A stretch of 64,000 nt of DNA from Streptomyces seoulensis (GTDB lineage Bacteria; Actinomycetota; Actinomycetes; Streptomycetales; Streptomycetaceae), in NCBI RefSeq assembly GCF_022846655.1, contig NZ_AP025667.1, positions 1,587,001-1,651,000 on the forward strand, in the 5' to 3' direction. Numbering within the stretch: the first letter of the stretch is position 1; every line of letters begins with the position of its first letter. The notes beneath the pieces are model-generated. The model saw only the letters and a program-made list of their open reading frames with translations. It ran no database searches and was not told the DNA's origin. Below are positions 15,337 through 24,161 of this stretch, piece by piece. Made by a program: the position numbers and the translations under genes.

Positions 15337-16649
15337 CCCCGTGCCTTCCCGCTCAGCGCGGCCGGACCCGGCCGCTCCCGGTCCGCCTGCCGCCACAGCT
15401 CCTCCAGCGAGGCCCCGCGCGGCACCTCCAGCGCCGTCCAGCCGCCCTCGCGCAGCACCCGCAGCCGCTGGGAGAGCGGGCCGTCCGGCTCCGGCACCTC
15501 CGCCGGATCGCCCGTCCAGCCGTCCGGGTCGAGCACGAAGGCGACCGCACCGCCCCGACGGCGCATCCGCGCCACCGAGGCCGCCTGGCCGCCGTCGAGA
15601 TCACCGAGGAAGGCGACCAGCAGCCCGTCGTGCCCGTCGCGCAGCACGTCGTAGGCGCCCGCCAGATCGGCGCCGTCGGAGTGGTCGATCACCGCGAGGG
15701 TGTCCATCATCAGCGCGGCCGCCGCCGCCCGCTCGTGCCCCGAACCGCCCTCGCCGGTCACCGTGACACCGAAATCCGTCAGCAGCCGCACCGAGAAGCC
15801 CCGCTCCAGCAGATGCGCCACCACCGAGGCGGCCCCCGACACCGCCCACTCGAAGGCCGAGCCGGGGCCCGCGCCCTCGTAGGCCACCGCGCGGGTGTCC
15901 AGCAGCACCGTGCAGCGCGAGCGCCGGGGCTGCTCCTCGCGGCGGACCATCAGCTCGCCGTGCCTCGCGGTGGAGCGCCAGTGCACGCGGCGCAGGTCGT
16001 CGCCGTGGCGGTAGCCGCGCGGGATCACGTCGTCCTCGCCGGCCAGCGCCAGCGAACGCTGCCGTCCGTCGCCGTGCCCGAGCGCCTCGCCGCCGAAGCG
16101 GACCGACGGCAGCGGCTCCACACGCGGCAGCACCGTCAGCGTGTCGTACGCCGAGAAGGACCGGGTCAGCTCACACATCCCGAACGGGTCGCTCAGCCGC
16201 ACCTGGAGCGGACCGAGCCGGTACCTGCCGCGCAGGTCCGAGCGCACCCGGTAGGACACCTCGCGGTGACCGCCCGGCTCGACCCGGTCCAGCACGAAAC
16301 GGGGCCGGGGTCCGAGCACGTACGGCACGCGGTCCTGGAGCATCAGCAGGCCGGTGGGCAGTCGGGAGACGTTGTCCACCCGCAGCCGCACCCGGGCCTC
16401 CCCGGTCGCGGGCACCCGCGTGGGCGCGAGGCCCCGGTCCGCCGTCACCCGGTGCCGGGTGCGGTGCAGGACGATCGCGCAGATCAGCGGCAGCACCGCC
16501 AGCAGCAGGCCCACCCGCAGCAGATCGTCCTGGCCCAGCACGTAGGCGCAGATCGCGGCCGCGATCCCGGCGGCCAGGAAGGAGCGCCCGCGGGTGGTCA
16601 GCCCCGACAGCGTCGCGCGCACCCCGCCCCGCCCCCCGGCGGACATCAC
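15333..16649 (-). CDS. DUF58 domain protein
   Basis: A 438-residue protein with two N-terminal hydrophobic helices (FLAAGIAAAICAYVLGQDDL; VGLLLAVLPLICAIVL), then a beta-rich region and the DUF58 core near residue 220-235 (GDDLRRVHWRSTARHGELMV). A vWA-like C-terminal part contains TVLLDTRAVAYEG and a DLAGAYDVLRDGHDGLLVAF strand. DUF58 proteins act with MoxR ATPases as chaperone-like pairs. The start may be GTG 16649 or ATG 16646; both overlap the MoxR stop, so translation is probably coupled. Confidence 0.92.
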   Translation of the reverse strand: MMSAGGRGGVRATLSGLTTRGRSFLAAGIAAAICAYVLGQDDLLRVGLLLAVLPLICAIVLHRTRHRVTADRGLAPTRVPATGEARVRLRVDNVSRLPTGLLMLQDRVPYVLGPRPRFVLDRVEPGGHREVSYRVRSDLRGRYRLGPLQVRLSDPFGMCELTRSFSAYDTLTVLPRVEPLPSVRFGGEALGHGDGRQRSLALAGEDDVIPRGYRHGDDLRRVHWRSTARHGELMVRREEQPRRSRCTVLLDTRAVAYEGAGPGSAFEWAVSGAASVVAHLLERGFSVRLLTDFGVTVTGEGGSGHERAAAAALMMDTLAVIDHSDGADLAGAYDVLRDGHDGLLVAFLGDLDGGQAASVARMRRRGGAVAFVLDPDGWTGDPAEVPEPDGPLSQRLRVLREGGWTALEVPRGASLEELWRQADRERPGPAALSGKARG

Positions 16650-17716
16650 AGACCCCGGGGATGCCGCGGGGGATACGCCGCCGGGACACCCAGGCCGTCG
16701 TAACCGCTCTGGCGTCCGGTGGTGGGCACGGGGGTGTGCTGGATGATCTCCCGCACCGTGTCCTCGGCCGTCCGGCCGTTCAACTGGGCCTCGGAGGTGG
16801 GCAGCAGACGGTGCGCGAGGACCGCGGAGGCGAGCGCCTGCACATCGTCCGGCAGCGCGTACTCCCTGCCCTCCAGGGCCGCGGACGCCTTCGCCGCGCG
16901 CAGCAGATGCAGCGTCGCGCGCGGGGAGGCGCCGAGTCTGAGGTCGGGGTGGACACGGGTGGCGGCGACCAGCTCCACCGCGTACCGCCGCACCGCCTCC
17001 GAGACGTGCACCCCGCGCACCGTCTCGATCAGCTTCACGATCTCGTGCGCGTGCGCCACCGGCTCCAGGTCCTCCAGCGGGGAGGCCCCGCCGTGCACGT
17101 CCAGCATCCGCAGCTCGGCCTCGACACTGGGGTAGCCCACGGAGACCCTGGCCATGAAGCGGTCGCGCTGGGCCTCGGGCAGCGGATACGTGCCCTCCAT
17201 CTCGACCGGGTTCTGCGTCGCCACCACCATGAAAGGGCTCGGCAGTTCGTAGCTGTGGCCGTCGATGGTGACCTGCCGCTCCTCCATGGACTCCAGCAGG
17301 GCCGACTGGGTCTTGGGGGAGGCGCGGTTGATCTCGTCGCCGATCACGATCTGCGCGAAGATCGCACCCGGCTTGAACTCGAAGTCGCCGCCCCGCTGGT
17401 CCCAGATGGAGACCCCGGTGATGTCCGAGGGCAGCAGGTCGGGGGTGAACTGGATGCGCCGCACCGAGCAGTCGATGGACCGCGCCAGCGCCTTGGCCAG
17501 CATGGTCTTGCCCACGCCGGGGACGTCCTCGATCAGCAGATGCCCCTCGGCCAGGAGCACGGTCAGCGCGAGCCGTACGACCTCGGGCTTGCCCTCGATC
17601 ACGTCCTCCACCGAAGCGCGGACACGCTCCGCGGTGGCGGTCAGCTCCCGCCCCGCGCCCGACTCCGCCCGAGCGGGGACGCCCCCCTGGCTCGCCCGAT
17701 CGTCATAGGTCGTCAC
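16646..17716 (-). CDS. MoxR-type AAA+ ATPase
   Basis: A 356-residue AAA+ protein of the MoxR clade. Walker A is DVPGVGKTMLAKALA near residue 62, and Walker B is FAQIVIGDEINRASPKTQSA near residue 120. A sensor-1-like FMVVATQNPVEMEGTYPLPE lies near residue 165, followed by the MoxR-typical QRDRFMARVSVGYP. The C-terminal lid ends with HPDLRLGASPRATLHLLRAA. GTG start with GGAGGG 5 bases upstream. It heads the operon with DUF58 and the transglutaminase, and probably acts as a chaperone activating or assembling these partners. Confidence 0.95.
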   Translation of the reverse strand: MTTYDDRASQGGVPARAESGAGRELTATAERVRASVEDVIEGKPEVVRLALTVLLAEGHLLIEDVPGVGKTMLAKALARSIDCSVRRIQFTPDLLPSDITGVSIWDQRGGDFEFKPGAIFAQIVIGDEINRASPKTQSALLESMEERQVTIDGHSYELPSPFMVVATQNPVEMEGTYPLPEAQRDRFMARVSVGYPSVEAELRMLDVHGGASPLEDLEPVAHAHEIVKLIETVRGVHVSEAVRRYAVELVAATRVHPDLRLGASPRATLHLLRAAKASAALEGREYALPDDVQALASAVLAHRLLPTSEAQLNGRTAEDTVREIIQHTPVPTTGRQSGYDGLGVPAAYPPRHPRGL

Positions 17717-17900
17717 CCGGCCCTCCTAGGCCCGTCATCACCCAGGGCCTGTGCACGCGAGCGCGACCGGCCCACCCCGGAACCGCGACGCCGCGCGGAC
17801 CAGGCCGCGCGTCGTCACACCCCGCATTCTTGCCGCCGTTACGGATTCGTGTCACCGCCTGTGGACAACTGCCCCCGTGATGCCGGGCTTGCGGTCCTTT

Positions 17901-17920
17901 CGCCCCCGTGCACGGGGGCG
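17901..17920 (-). terminator. Possible terminator after the carbonic anhydrase gene
   Basis: A perfect 20-base palindrome CGCCCCCGTG/CACGGGGGCG lies 22 bases past the carbonic anhydrase stop in the minus direction. It can fold into a GC stem and is followed by AAAGG rather than T residues, so its strength is uncertain. Confidence 0.5.
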
Positions 17921-17941
17921 GGACAAGGACCCGCCGAGGCG

Positions 17942-18514
17942 TCAGGCCGACTCGGCGGCGCCGCTCCCGGCCGGGTCGATCTCGCGCAGCAGACCGGTAC
18001 GCACGTCGAAGACGAAGCCGCGCACATCATCGGTGTGCAGCAGGAACGGCGAGGTCCGCACCCGCTGCATCGACTGCCGCACGTCCTGGTCCACGTCCCG
18101 GAACGCCTCCACCGCCCACGCCGGGCGCTGGCCCACCTCCATCTCCAGCTCGTGCCGGAACTCCTCGGTGAGCGACTCCAGGCCGCACCCGGTGTGATGG
18201 ATCAGGACCACGCTGCGGGTGCCCAGCGCCCGCTGACTGATGGTCAGCGAGCGGATCACGTCGTCGGTGACGACGCCGCCCGCGTTGCGGATGGTGTGAC
18301 AGTCGCCCAGCTCCAGGCCGAGCGCGGCGTGCAGGTCGAGGCGGGCGTCCATGCAGGCCACCACGGCCACCTGGAGCACCGGACGCGCGTCCATGCCGGG
18401 GTCGGTGAACGCGTTCGCGTACGTCTCATTGGCGTCGACCAGGCGGTCCGTCACGCTGCCGGCGCCCGCTATGGCGCCTTCGGATCCGGTGGGAACTGCT
18501 GCGGAAGTCGTCAT
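17942..18514 (-). CDS. Beta-carbonic anhydrase
   Basis: A 190-residue beta-class carbonic anhydrase, closest in pattern to mycobacterial Rv1284. Zinc-site motifs are VACMDARLD (Cys and the Asp-Arg dyad, near residue 53) and VVLIHHTGCGL (His and Cys, near residue 110). Conserved HTIRNAGGVVTDDVIRSL, DVRQSMQRVRTSPF and RGFVFDVRTGLL also match. The enzyme interconverts CO2 and bicarbonate in the cytoplasm. I start it at ATG 18514: TAACGT lies 7 bases upstream and no Shine-Dalgarno is present, so it looks leaderless. Longer frames are artefacts. Confidence 0.95.
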   Translation of the reverse strand: MTTSAAVPTGSEGAIAGAGSVTDRLVDANETYANAFTDPGMDARPVLQVAVVACMDARLDLHAALGLELGDCHTIRNAGGVVTDDVIRSLTISQRALGTRSVVLIHHTGCGLESLTEEFRHELEMEVGQRPAWAVEAFRDVDQDVRQSMQRVRTSPFLLHTDDVRGFVFDVRTGLLREIDPAGSGAAESA

Positions 18515-18931
18515 GGTCCCGACGTTACTGGTCACCACTGGTCCCGGCCTGCTGTGGACGGCCACAAAGAACGACATCGTGGCTTGTTGTGAGCTAACCC
18601 ACACGGAGCGCCAACCGCCGCCGGACGAGTGAATCCCGGCGAATCGAGGGCCCGGTCCACAAGCCGTACGCGACGCGCAGGCCGGTTGATTGACCGCGAC
18701 ACAGGGTGGACTAAAGTGACGCGAAGCGGGAGGCGCGGCTCTTCCCGCTGGTGAAACCCCCGGAGATCCCGGCATCCGCCCGGACCGTCTCCCCGCGTGC
18801 GCGGCGCGTACGTGCGGCTCGGCCTCCTCCCGCTCCCGGCCGGCTGACGCTTCCGGCGCCGGCGGGCCTCCCCTTCACGGAGCGGGCGGGGACCCGGCGG
18901 TGCGTACCGCCCGCCGGAATGAGAGGCCCCC
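18515..18931. other. 417-base divergent intergenic region before the dcw cluster
   Basis: It contains the leaderless -10 of the carbonic anhydrase (TAACGT on minus, plus 18522-18527), two copies of GACCAGT just upstream of it, the dcw promoter at 18690-18717, and a small hairpin (GGCGGT 18896-18901, ACCGCC 18906-18911) right before the ribosome-binding site of rsmH. No mraZ gene, normally next to rsmH in many bacteria, is present here. No further ORF is convincing. Confidence 0.7.
18690..18717 (+). promoter_or_regulatory. Promoter of the dcw cluster (rsmH)
   Basis: TTGACC (18690-18695), 16 bases, TAAAGT (18712-18717): one of the best vegetative-type promoters in the window. The predicted leader is about 205 bases long, unusually long for this region, and ends in a small hairpin before the GAGAGG site. 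Confidence 0.7.
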
Positions 18932-19888
18932 TTGACCGAGAGTCGACACGTCCCGGTGATGCTCCAGCGCTGCCTGGACCTGCTGGCGCCCGCCCTGGAG
19001 CGGCCGGGAGCGGTGGTCGTCGACTGCACCCTCGGCCTCGGCGGCCACAGCGAGGCACTGCTGACACGCTTCCCCGAGGCCCGGCTGATCGGCCTCGACC
19101 GGGACAAGGAGGCGCTGCGCCTGTCCGGTGAGCGCCTCGCCCCCTTCGGCGACCGCGCCACCCTCGTGCACGCCGTCTACGACGAACTCCCCGAGGTGCT
19201 GGACCGCCTGGGCATCCCGGGCGTCCAGGGTGTCCTGTTCGACCTGGGCGTCTCCTCCATGCAGTTGGACGAGGCCGACCGCGGCTTCGCCTACGCCCAG
19301 GACGCCCCGCTCGACATGCGTATGGACCAGACGACCGGCATCAGCGCGGCCGAGGTCCTCAACACCTACCCGCCCGGCGAACTGGTCCGCATCCTGCGCG
19401 CGTACGGCGAGGAGAAGCAGGCCAAGCGGATCGTCTCCGCCGTCGTCCGCGAGCGCGAGAAGGAGCCGTTCACCAACAGCGCCCGCCTGGTCGAGCTGAT
19501 CCGGGACGCGCTGCCGCAGGCGGCCAAGCGCACCGGCGGCAACCCGGCCAAGCGGACCTTCCAGGCCCTGCGCATCGAGGTCAACGGCGAACTGTCCGTA
19601 CTGGAACGGGCCGTACCGGCCGCCGTGAAGGCCCTCGCGGTCGGCGGCCGCATCGCGGTGCTGTCGTACCAGTCGCTGGAGGACCGGCTGGTCAAGCAGG
19701 TGTTCGCGGCCGGAGCCGCCAACACCGCCCCGCCCGGACTGCCCGTCGTGCCCGAGCGCTACCAGCCCCGCCTGAGGCTCCTCACCCGCGGTGCCGAGCT
19801 CCCCACCGAGGAGGAGATCGCCGAGAACCGCCGGGCCGCCCCGGCCAGGTTCCGCGGCGTCGAGCGGATCAGGGAGGACGCCGAGTGA
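18932..19888 (+). CDS. rsmH: 16S rRNA (cytosine-1402-N4)-methyltransferase RsmH
   Basis: RsmH (MraW) methylates N4 of C1402 in 16S rRNA, in the P-site of the 30S subunit. The 318-residue sequence opens with [14 protein letters not shown], then the SAM site [16 protein letters not shown]. Family blocks [19 protein letters not shown] and [18 protein letters not shown] follow, with [13 protein letters not shown] near the end. It starts with a rare TTG at 18932, supported by GAGAGG 6 bases upstream and by the position of the first conserved motif. First gene of the dcw operon; ftsL follows after 43 bases. Confidence 0.97.
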   Translation: MTESRHVPVMLQRCLDLLAPALERPGAVVVDCTLGLGGHSEALLTRFPEARLIGLDRDKEALRLSGERLAPFGDRATLVHAVYDELPEVLDRLGIPGVQGVLFDLGVSSMQLDEADRGFAYAQDAPLDMRMDQTTGISAAEVLNTYPPGELVRILRAYGEEKQAKRIVSAVVREREKEPFTNSARLVELIRDALPQAAKRTGGNPAKRTFQALRIEVNGELSVLERAVPAAVKALAVGGRIAVLSYQSLEDRLVKQVFAAGAANTAPPGLPVVPERYQPRLRLLTRGAELPTEEEIAENRRAAPARFRGVERIREDAE

Positions 19889-19931
19889 GCGAACGGGGCC
19901 GGCCGGGTTCCCCGACCCGCCGGGAGGGACA

Positions 19932-20474
19932 GTGAGCAGCAAGCCCGCACCTCGGGGGAGGGCGGCCCGGCTCGCCCGGCTCATCCCCGCGGGCCGCGCC
20001 CGCGCGGCCCGCACCCCCTTCGTACTCCTCGTCGTCCTGCTCCTCGGCGGCGGACTCCTCGGTCTTCTGGTGCTCAACTCCGCGCTCAGCGAAGGGTCGT
20101 TCGAGCTGGACGACATACAGCGCCGGACCAAGAGCCTCACCGACGAGGAACAGGCCCTCCAGCGGGACATCGACGCCTACTCCGCCCCCGACGCCCTCCA
20201 GCGCCGGGCCCGCGAACTCGGCATGGTCCCCGGCGGCGACCCCGCCTTCCTCGGCCCCGACGGCACCGTGAAGGGCGTCCCCAGTGCCGCCCCCCGCTCA
20301 GCCGCCCTCACCGGGCCCCGCGCTCCCGAGGCGCTGACCTCCGCCCCGGGCACGGCCCCGGCCCTGCCCGCGCCCACCGCGTCACCCTCCGCCGGCCCGG
20401 CGAGCCCCGCCACCACGACCCCCGCGCCGGGCGGCACCCCCAGGTCCGCCCCCACCCCGACCCCCGGCAGGTGA
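19932..20474 (+). CDS. ftsL: Cell division protein FtsL
   Basis: A 180-residue bitopic protein. It has a short basic cytoplasmic end (RGRAARLARLIPAGRARAAR) and one membrane helix (TPFVLLVVLLLGGGLLGLLV, about residues 28-50). A short coiled coil follows (LDDIQRRTKSLTDEEQALQR) with the LGM of FtsL-type proteins. The Pro/Ala/Ser/Thr tail after residue 100 is longer than in Escherichia coli. FtsL pairs with the FtsB-like DivIC and FtsQ to activate FtsW and FtsI. GTG start with GGGAGGG upstream; the stop overlaps the GTG of ftsI. Confidence 0.9.
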   Translation: MSSKPAPRGRAARLARLIPAGRARAARTPFVLLVVLLLGGGLLGLLVLNSALSEGSFELDDIQRRTKSLTDEEQALQRDIDAYSAPDALQRRARELGMVPGGDPAFLGPDGTVKGVPSAAPRSAALTGPRAPEALTSAPGTAPALPAPTASPSAGPASPATTTPAPGGTPRSAPTPTPGR

Positions 20475-22432
20475 CGGAAGTGTCCGACAGGGAAGCGCCG
20501 CGCCGCCGTGTGCCCGGACCCGCGAGGCCGCCCCGTCCCCGAGGCGCGGCCCCCCGCCGGCCCGGTCCCGGTGCCCGCCCCGCCCGCCGCCCCTCCGGCG
20601 GCCGACGCCCTCCGGCCAAGCCCGCCCTGCGGCTCGGCAGCCCCCGGCCCCGGCTCCGCCTGGTCGGCCTCGCCCTCGCCCTGGTGCTGACCGCCTTCAC
20701 CGTGCGGCTCCTCCAGGTCCAGGCCGTGGACGCCGGCACCTACTCCGCCAAGGCCCAGCAGAACCGCTTCGTGGCGCACACCCTGACCGCCGAGCGGGGC
20801 GGCATCACCGACCGCAACGGCGTCGCCCTCGCCGTCAGCGAGGACGCCTACGACATCACCGCCGACCCCATGATGTTCGGCAGCGGGCAACTGAAGATCT
20901 CCGACGGGCCCGAGCAGGCCGCCGCGCTGCTCGCCCCGATCCTCGGCCAGGACCAGGAAGCGCTCGTCCAGAAGCTCCGCCCGGCCAACAAGCAGTCGCG
21001 CTACGCCCGGCTGGCCTCCCGGCAGACCCCGCAGGTCTGGAAGCAGATCAAGGACCTCAAGGCCGCCCTCGCCAAGAAGGGCACCGCCAACGTGCTCGCC
21101 GGGGTCTTCGCCGACCCCAGCAGCCAGCGGGTGTACCCCAACAAGGACCTCGCCGCCGGGATACTGGGCTGGGTCAACAGCGAGGGCAAGGGCGGCGGCG
21201 GCATCGAGCAGCAGCTCGACAAGCAGCTCTCCGGCAAGGACGGCAAGATCCGCTACGCCCAGTCCGGCGGGCGCGAGGTGCCCACCGTGGGTTCCACCGA
21301 GACCCCGGCCGTGCCCGGCAGCGACGTCGAGCTGACCATCGACCGCGACATCCAGTGGGCCGCGCAGAACGCGATCTCCGACCAGGTGAGGAAGTCCAAG
21401 GCGGACCGGGGCTACGTCATCGTCCAGGACACCGCCACCGGCCAGATCCTCGCCATGGCCAACTCGCCCGGCTTCGACCCCAACGACCTGTCCAAGGCCG
21501 ACTCCGCCGCCATGGGCAACGCCGCCCTCCAGGACGCCTACGAACCCGGCTCCACCGCCAAGGTGATGTCGATGGCGGCCGTGCTGGAGGAGAACGCGGC
21601 CACCCCGCTCACCCACGTCGTCGTACCCAACCGGCTGCACCGGGGCGACCGGCTCTTCCAGGACGACGTCGACCACGCCACCTGGTACCTCACCCTCAAC
21701 GGCGTGCTCGCCAAGTCCAGCAACATCGGCACCATCCTCGCCACCGGCCAGCTCGGCAAGACCCAGCGGGCGGCCAACGACTCGCTCTACTCCTACCTGC
21801 GCCAGTTCGGCATCGGCCGCTACACCGGGCTCGGCTTCCCCGGCGAGACTCCGGGCATCCTCGCGCCCTCCGCCAAGTGGTCCACCTCGCAGCAGTACAC
21901 GATCCCTTTCGGCCAGGGCTTCTCCATCAACGCGATGCAGGCGGCCTCGGTCTACTCCACGATCGCCAACGGCGGAGTCCGCGTCGCGCCCACCCTGGTG
22001 CGCGGCACCAAGGGCGCCGACGGCCGCTTCGCCCCCGCGCCGGGGCCCGAGAAGACCCGTGTCGTCAGCGCGAAGACCGCGAAGACCGTCGCCCAGATGC
22101 TGGAGTCGGTCGTCGACGACGAGCAGGGCACCGGCATCAAGGCCCGCATCCCCGGGTACCGGGTGGCGGGCAAGACCGGCACCGCCAACCGTGTCGATCC
22201 GGCCACCGGGAGGTACCACGGCTACACCTCGTCCTTCGCCGGATTCGCCCCCGCGGACAAGCCCCGCGTCACCGTCTACTGCGCCATCCAGAACGCCACC
22301 TCCGGCAGCTACTTCGGCGGCCAGATCTGCGGTCCGGTCTACAAGCAGGTGATGGAGTTCGCGCTGAAGACCATGCAGGTGCCCCCGACCGGCGCGAAGG
22401 CCGCCGCCCTGCCCGTCTCCTACAAGCCCTGA
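20471..22432 (+). CDS. ftsI: Septal peptidoglycan transpeptidase FtsI (PBP3)
   Basis: Class B penicillin-binding protein of 653 residues that cross-links septal peptidoglycan with FtsW. It has a basic, Pro-rich cytoplasmic tail (1-60), a membrane helix (LRLVGLALALVLTAFTVRLL) and a dimerisation domain. The transpeptidase domain carries STAK (active Ser, near residue 360), SSN (near 415) and KTGT (near 567). The GTG overlaps the ftsL stop (GTGA); GTG 20480 is an alternative. In Streptomyces it is needed mainly for sporulation septation, a point from family knowledge. Confidence 0.97.
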   Translation: MTEVSDREAPRRRVPGPARPPRPRGAAPRRPGPGARPARRPSGGRRPPAKPALRLGSPRPRLRLVGLALALVLTAFTVRLLQVQAVDAGTYSAKAQQNRFVAHTLTAERGGITDRNGVALAVSEDAYDITADPMMFGSGQLKISDGPEQAAALLAPILGQDQEALVQKLRPANKQSRYARLASRQTPQVWKQIKDLKAALAKKGTANVLAGVFADPSSQRVYPNKDLAAGILGWVNSEGKGGGGIEQQLDKQLSGKDGKIRYAQSGGREVPTVGSTETPAVPGSDVELTIDRDIQWAAQNAISDQVRKSKADRGYVIVQDTATGQILAMANSPGFDPNDLSKADSAAMGNAALQDAYEPGSTAKVMSMAAVLEENAATPLTHVVVPNRLHRGDRLFQDDVDHATWYLTLNGVLAKSSNIGTILATGQLGKTQRAANDSLYSYLRQFGIGRYTGLGFPGETPGILAPSAKWSTSQQYTIPFGQGFSINAMQAASVYSTIANGGVRVAPTLVRGTKGADGRFAPAPGPEKTRVVSAKTAKTVAQMLESVVDDEQGTGIKARIPGYRVAGKTGTANRVDPATGRYHGYTSSFAGFAPADKPRVTVYCAIQNATSGSYFGGQICGPVYKQVMEFALKTMQVPPTGAKAAALPVSYKP

Positions 22433-22477
22433 CCCGCCGCCGACCGGCACCAGGCAACGACCACCAGGAACGAGCCC

Positions 22478-24157
22478 GTGACAACGATCACCCCCGACGA
22501 CGGGAACCGAGGGACTCCCCGCACCGCCCGCGAGCCCCGTTTTAGCTCCGGAGCGGGTACTCCCGGTACGCTCACCGCCGTGCCACACGCCGATCAGTCC
22601 CAAACCACTCAGAAGGGCGTTTCCGTGACAAATCCGGGACCGCCGCGACCGGTTCAGGTCTCCGCCATCTCCCTCGCGGAACTGGCCGGTCAACTGGGTA
22701 CCGCCGCGCCCGCCGAGTCCACCGAGCCTGTCGGGGTCACCGGGATCACCCATGACTCGCGGGCCGTCCGCCCCGGCGACGTGTACGCCGCCCTGCCCGG
22801 CGCCCGGCTGCACGGTGCCGACTTCGCCACCCAGGCCGCCGGGCTCGGCGCCGTCGCCGTGCTGACCGATCCCGCGGGCGCCGAGCGCGCCGCCGCGACC
22901 GGACTGCCGGTGCTGGCCGTCGAGGACCCGCGCGCGCGGATGGGCGAACTGGCCGCCACCATCTACGGCCGCCCCGGCCGGGACATGCTCCAGATCGGCA
23001 TCACCGGCACCTCTGGCAAGACCACCACCGCCTACCTGGTCGAGGGCGGTCTGAAGGCCGCCGGCCGCTCCACCGGCCTGGTCGGCACGGTCGAGACCCG
23101 CATCGGCGAGACGCGCATCAAGTCCGAGCGCACCACCCCCGAGGCCACCGACCTCCAGGCGCTGTTCGCCGTCATGCGCGAGCGAGGCACCGACGCCGTC
23201 GCCATGGAGGTCTCCAGCCACGCCCTGGTCCTCGGCCGGGTCGACGGCTGCGTCTTCGACATCGCGGTCTTCAACAACCTCAGCCCGGAGCACATGGAGT
23301 TCCACTCCGGCATGGAGGACTACTTCCAGGCCAAGGCGGGCCTGTTCACCCCCGCGCGCAGCAGGCTCGGCGTGGTCAACGCCGACGACGAGTACGGCCG
23401 CAGGCTCGTCACCGAGGCCACCGTCCCGGTCGTCACCTTCTCCGCCGAGGGCCACCCGGACGCCGACTGGCGCGCCGAGGACGTGCAGATCGGCCCCATG
23501 GACTCGACGTTCACCGCGCTCGGCCCGAACGGCGAGCGCGTGCACGCCCGTTCGCCGCTGCCCGGCCCGTTCAACGTGGCCAACACCCTCGCCGCGCTGG
23601 CCGCCCTCGCCGCCGCCGGGATCGACCCGCAGACCGCCGCCGACGGCATCGCCGCGGTCCCCGGCGTCCCCGGCCGCCTGGAGCGCGTCGACGCCGGACA
23701 GCCCTACCTCGCCGTCGTCGACTACGCCCACAAGACCGACGCGGTCGAGTCGGTGCTCAAGGCGCTGCGCAAGGTCACCAAGGGCCGGCTGCACCTCGTG
23801 CTCGGCTGCGGCGGCGACCGCGACCGCACCAAGCGCGCCCCGATGGGCGCCGCCGCGGCCCGGTACGCCGACACGGCCGTACTGACCTCCGACAACCCCC
23901 GCTCCGAGGACCCCCTGGCGATCCTGGCGACCATGCTCGAAGGCGCCGCCTCCGTGCCCGCGCACGAGCGGGGCGAGGTGCTGCTCTTCGAGGAGCGGGC
24001 CGCCGCCATCGCCGCCGCCGTGGGCCGCGCGGCCGCCGGTGACACGGTGCTGGTCGCGGGCAAGGGCCATGAGCAGGGCCAGGACATCGCCGGCGTGATC
24101 CGTCCCTTCGACGACCGCCAGGTGCTCCGCGAAGCTATCCAGAACACCCAGGGATGA
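22478..24157 (+). CDS. murE: UDP-MurNAc-tripeptide synthetase MurE
   Basis: MurE adds diaminopimelate to UDP-MurNAc-L-Ala-D-Glu. The ATP loop GITGTSGKTTTAYLVEGG is followed by the carbamylated-Lys region and the DAP-recognition motif TSDNPRSEDP. The end reads KGHEQGQDI. Length is 559 residues from GTG 22478, but the first 60 are low complexity. Two shorter starts are credible: GTG 22580, 7 bases after a -10-like TACGCT and thus leaderless, and GTG 22625, with GAAGGGC 6 bases upstream. The stop is certain, the start is not. Streptomyces walls use LL-DAP, so the substrate isomer is inferred. Confidence 0.96.
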   Translation: MTTITPDDGNRGTPRTAREPRFSSGAGTPGTLTAVPHADQSQTTQKGVSVTNPGPPRPVQVSAISLAELAGQLGTAAPAESTEPVGVTGITHDSRAVRPGDVYAALPGARLHGADFATQAAGLGAVAVLTDPAGAERAAATGLPVLAVEDPRARMGELAATIYGRPGRDMLQIGITGTSGKTTTAYLVEGGLKAAGRSTGLVGTVETRIGETRIKSERTTPEATDLQALFAVMRERGTDAVAMEVSSHALVLGRVDGCVFDIAVFNNLSPEHMEFHSGMEDYFQAKAGLFTPARSRLGVVNADDEYGRRLVTEATVPVVTFSAEGHPDADWRAEDVQIGPMDSTFTALGPNGERVHARSPLPGPFNVANTLAALAALAAAGIDPQTAADGIAAVPGVPGRLERVDAGQPYLAVVDYAHKTDAVESVLKALRKVTKGRLHLVLGCGGDRDRTKRAPMGAAAARYADTAVLTSDNPRSEDPLAILATMLEGAASVPAHERGEVLLFEERAAAIAAAVGRAAAGDTVLVAGKGHEQGQDIAGVIRPFDDRQVLREAIQNTQG

Positions 24158-24161
24158 ACTT

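Noticed and set aside
13219..15654. 811-codon open frame opposite the transglutaminase gene
   Set aside because: Arg/Pro/His-rich antisense frame without start signals or domains.
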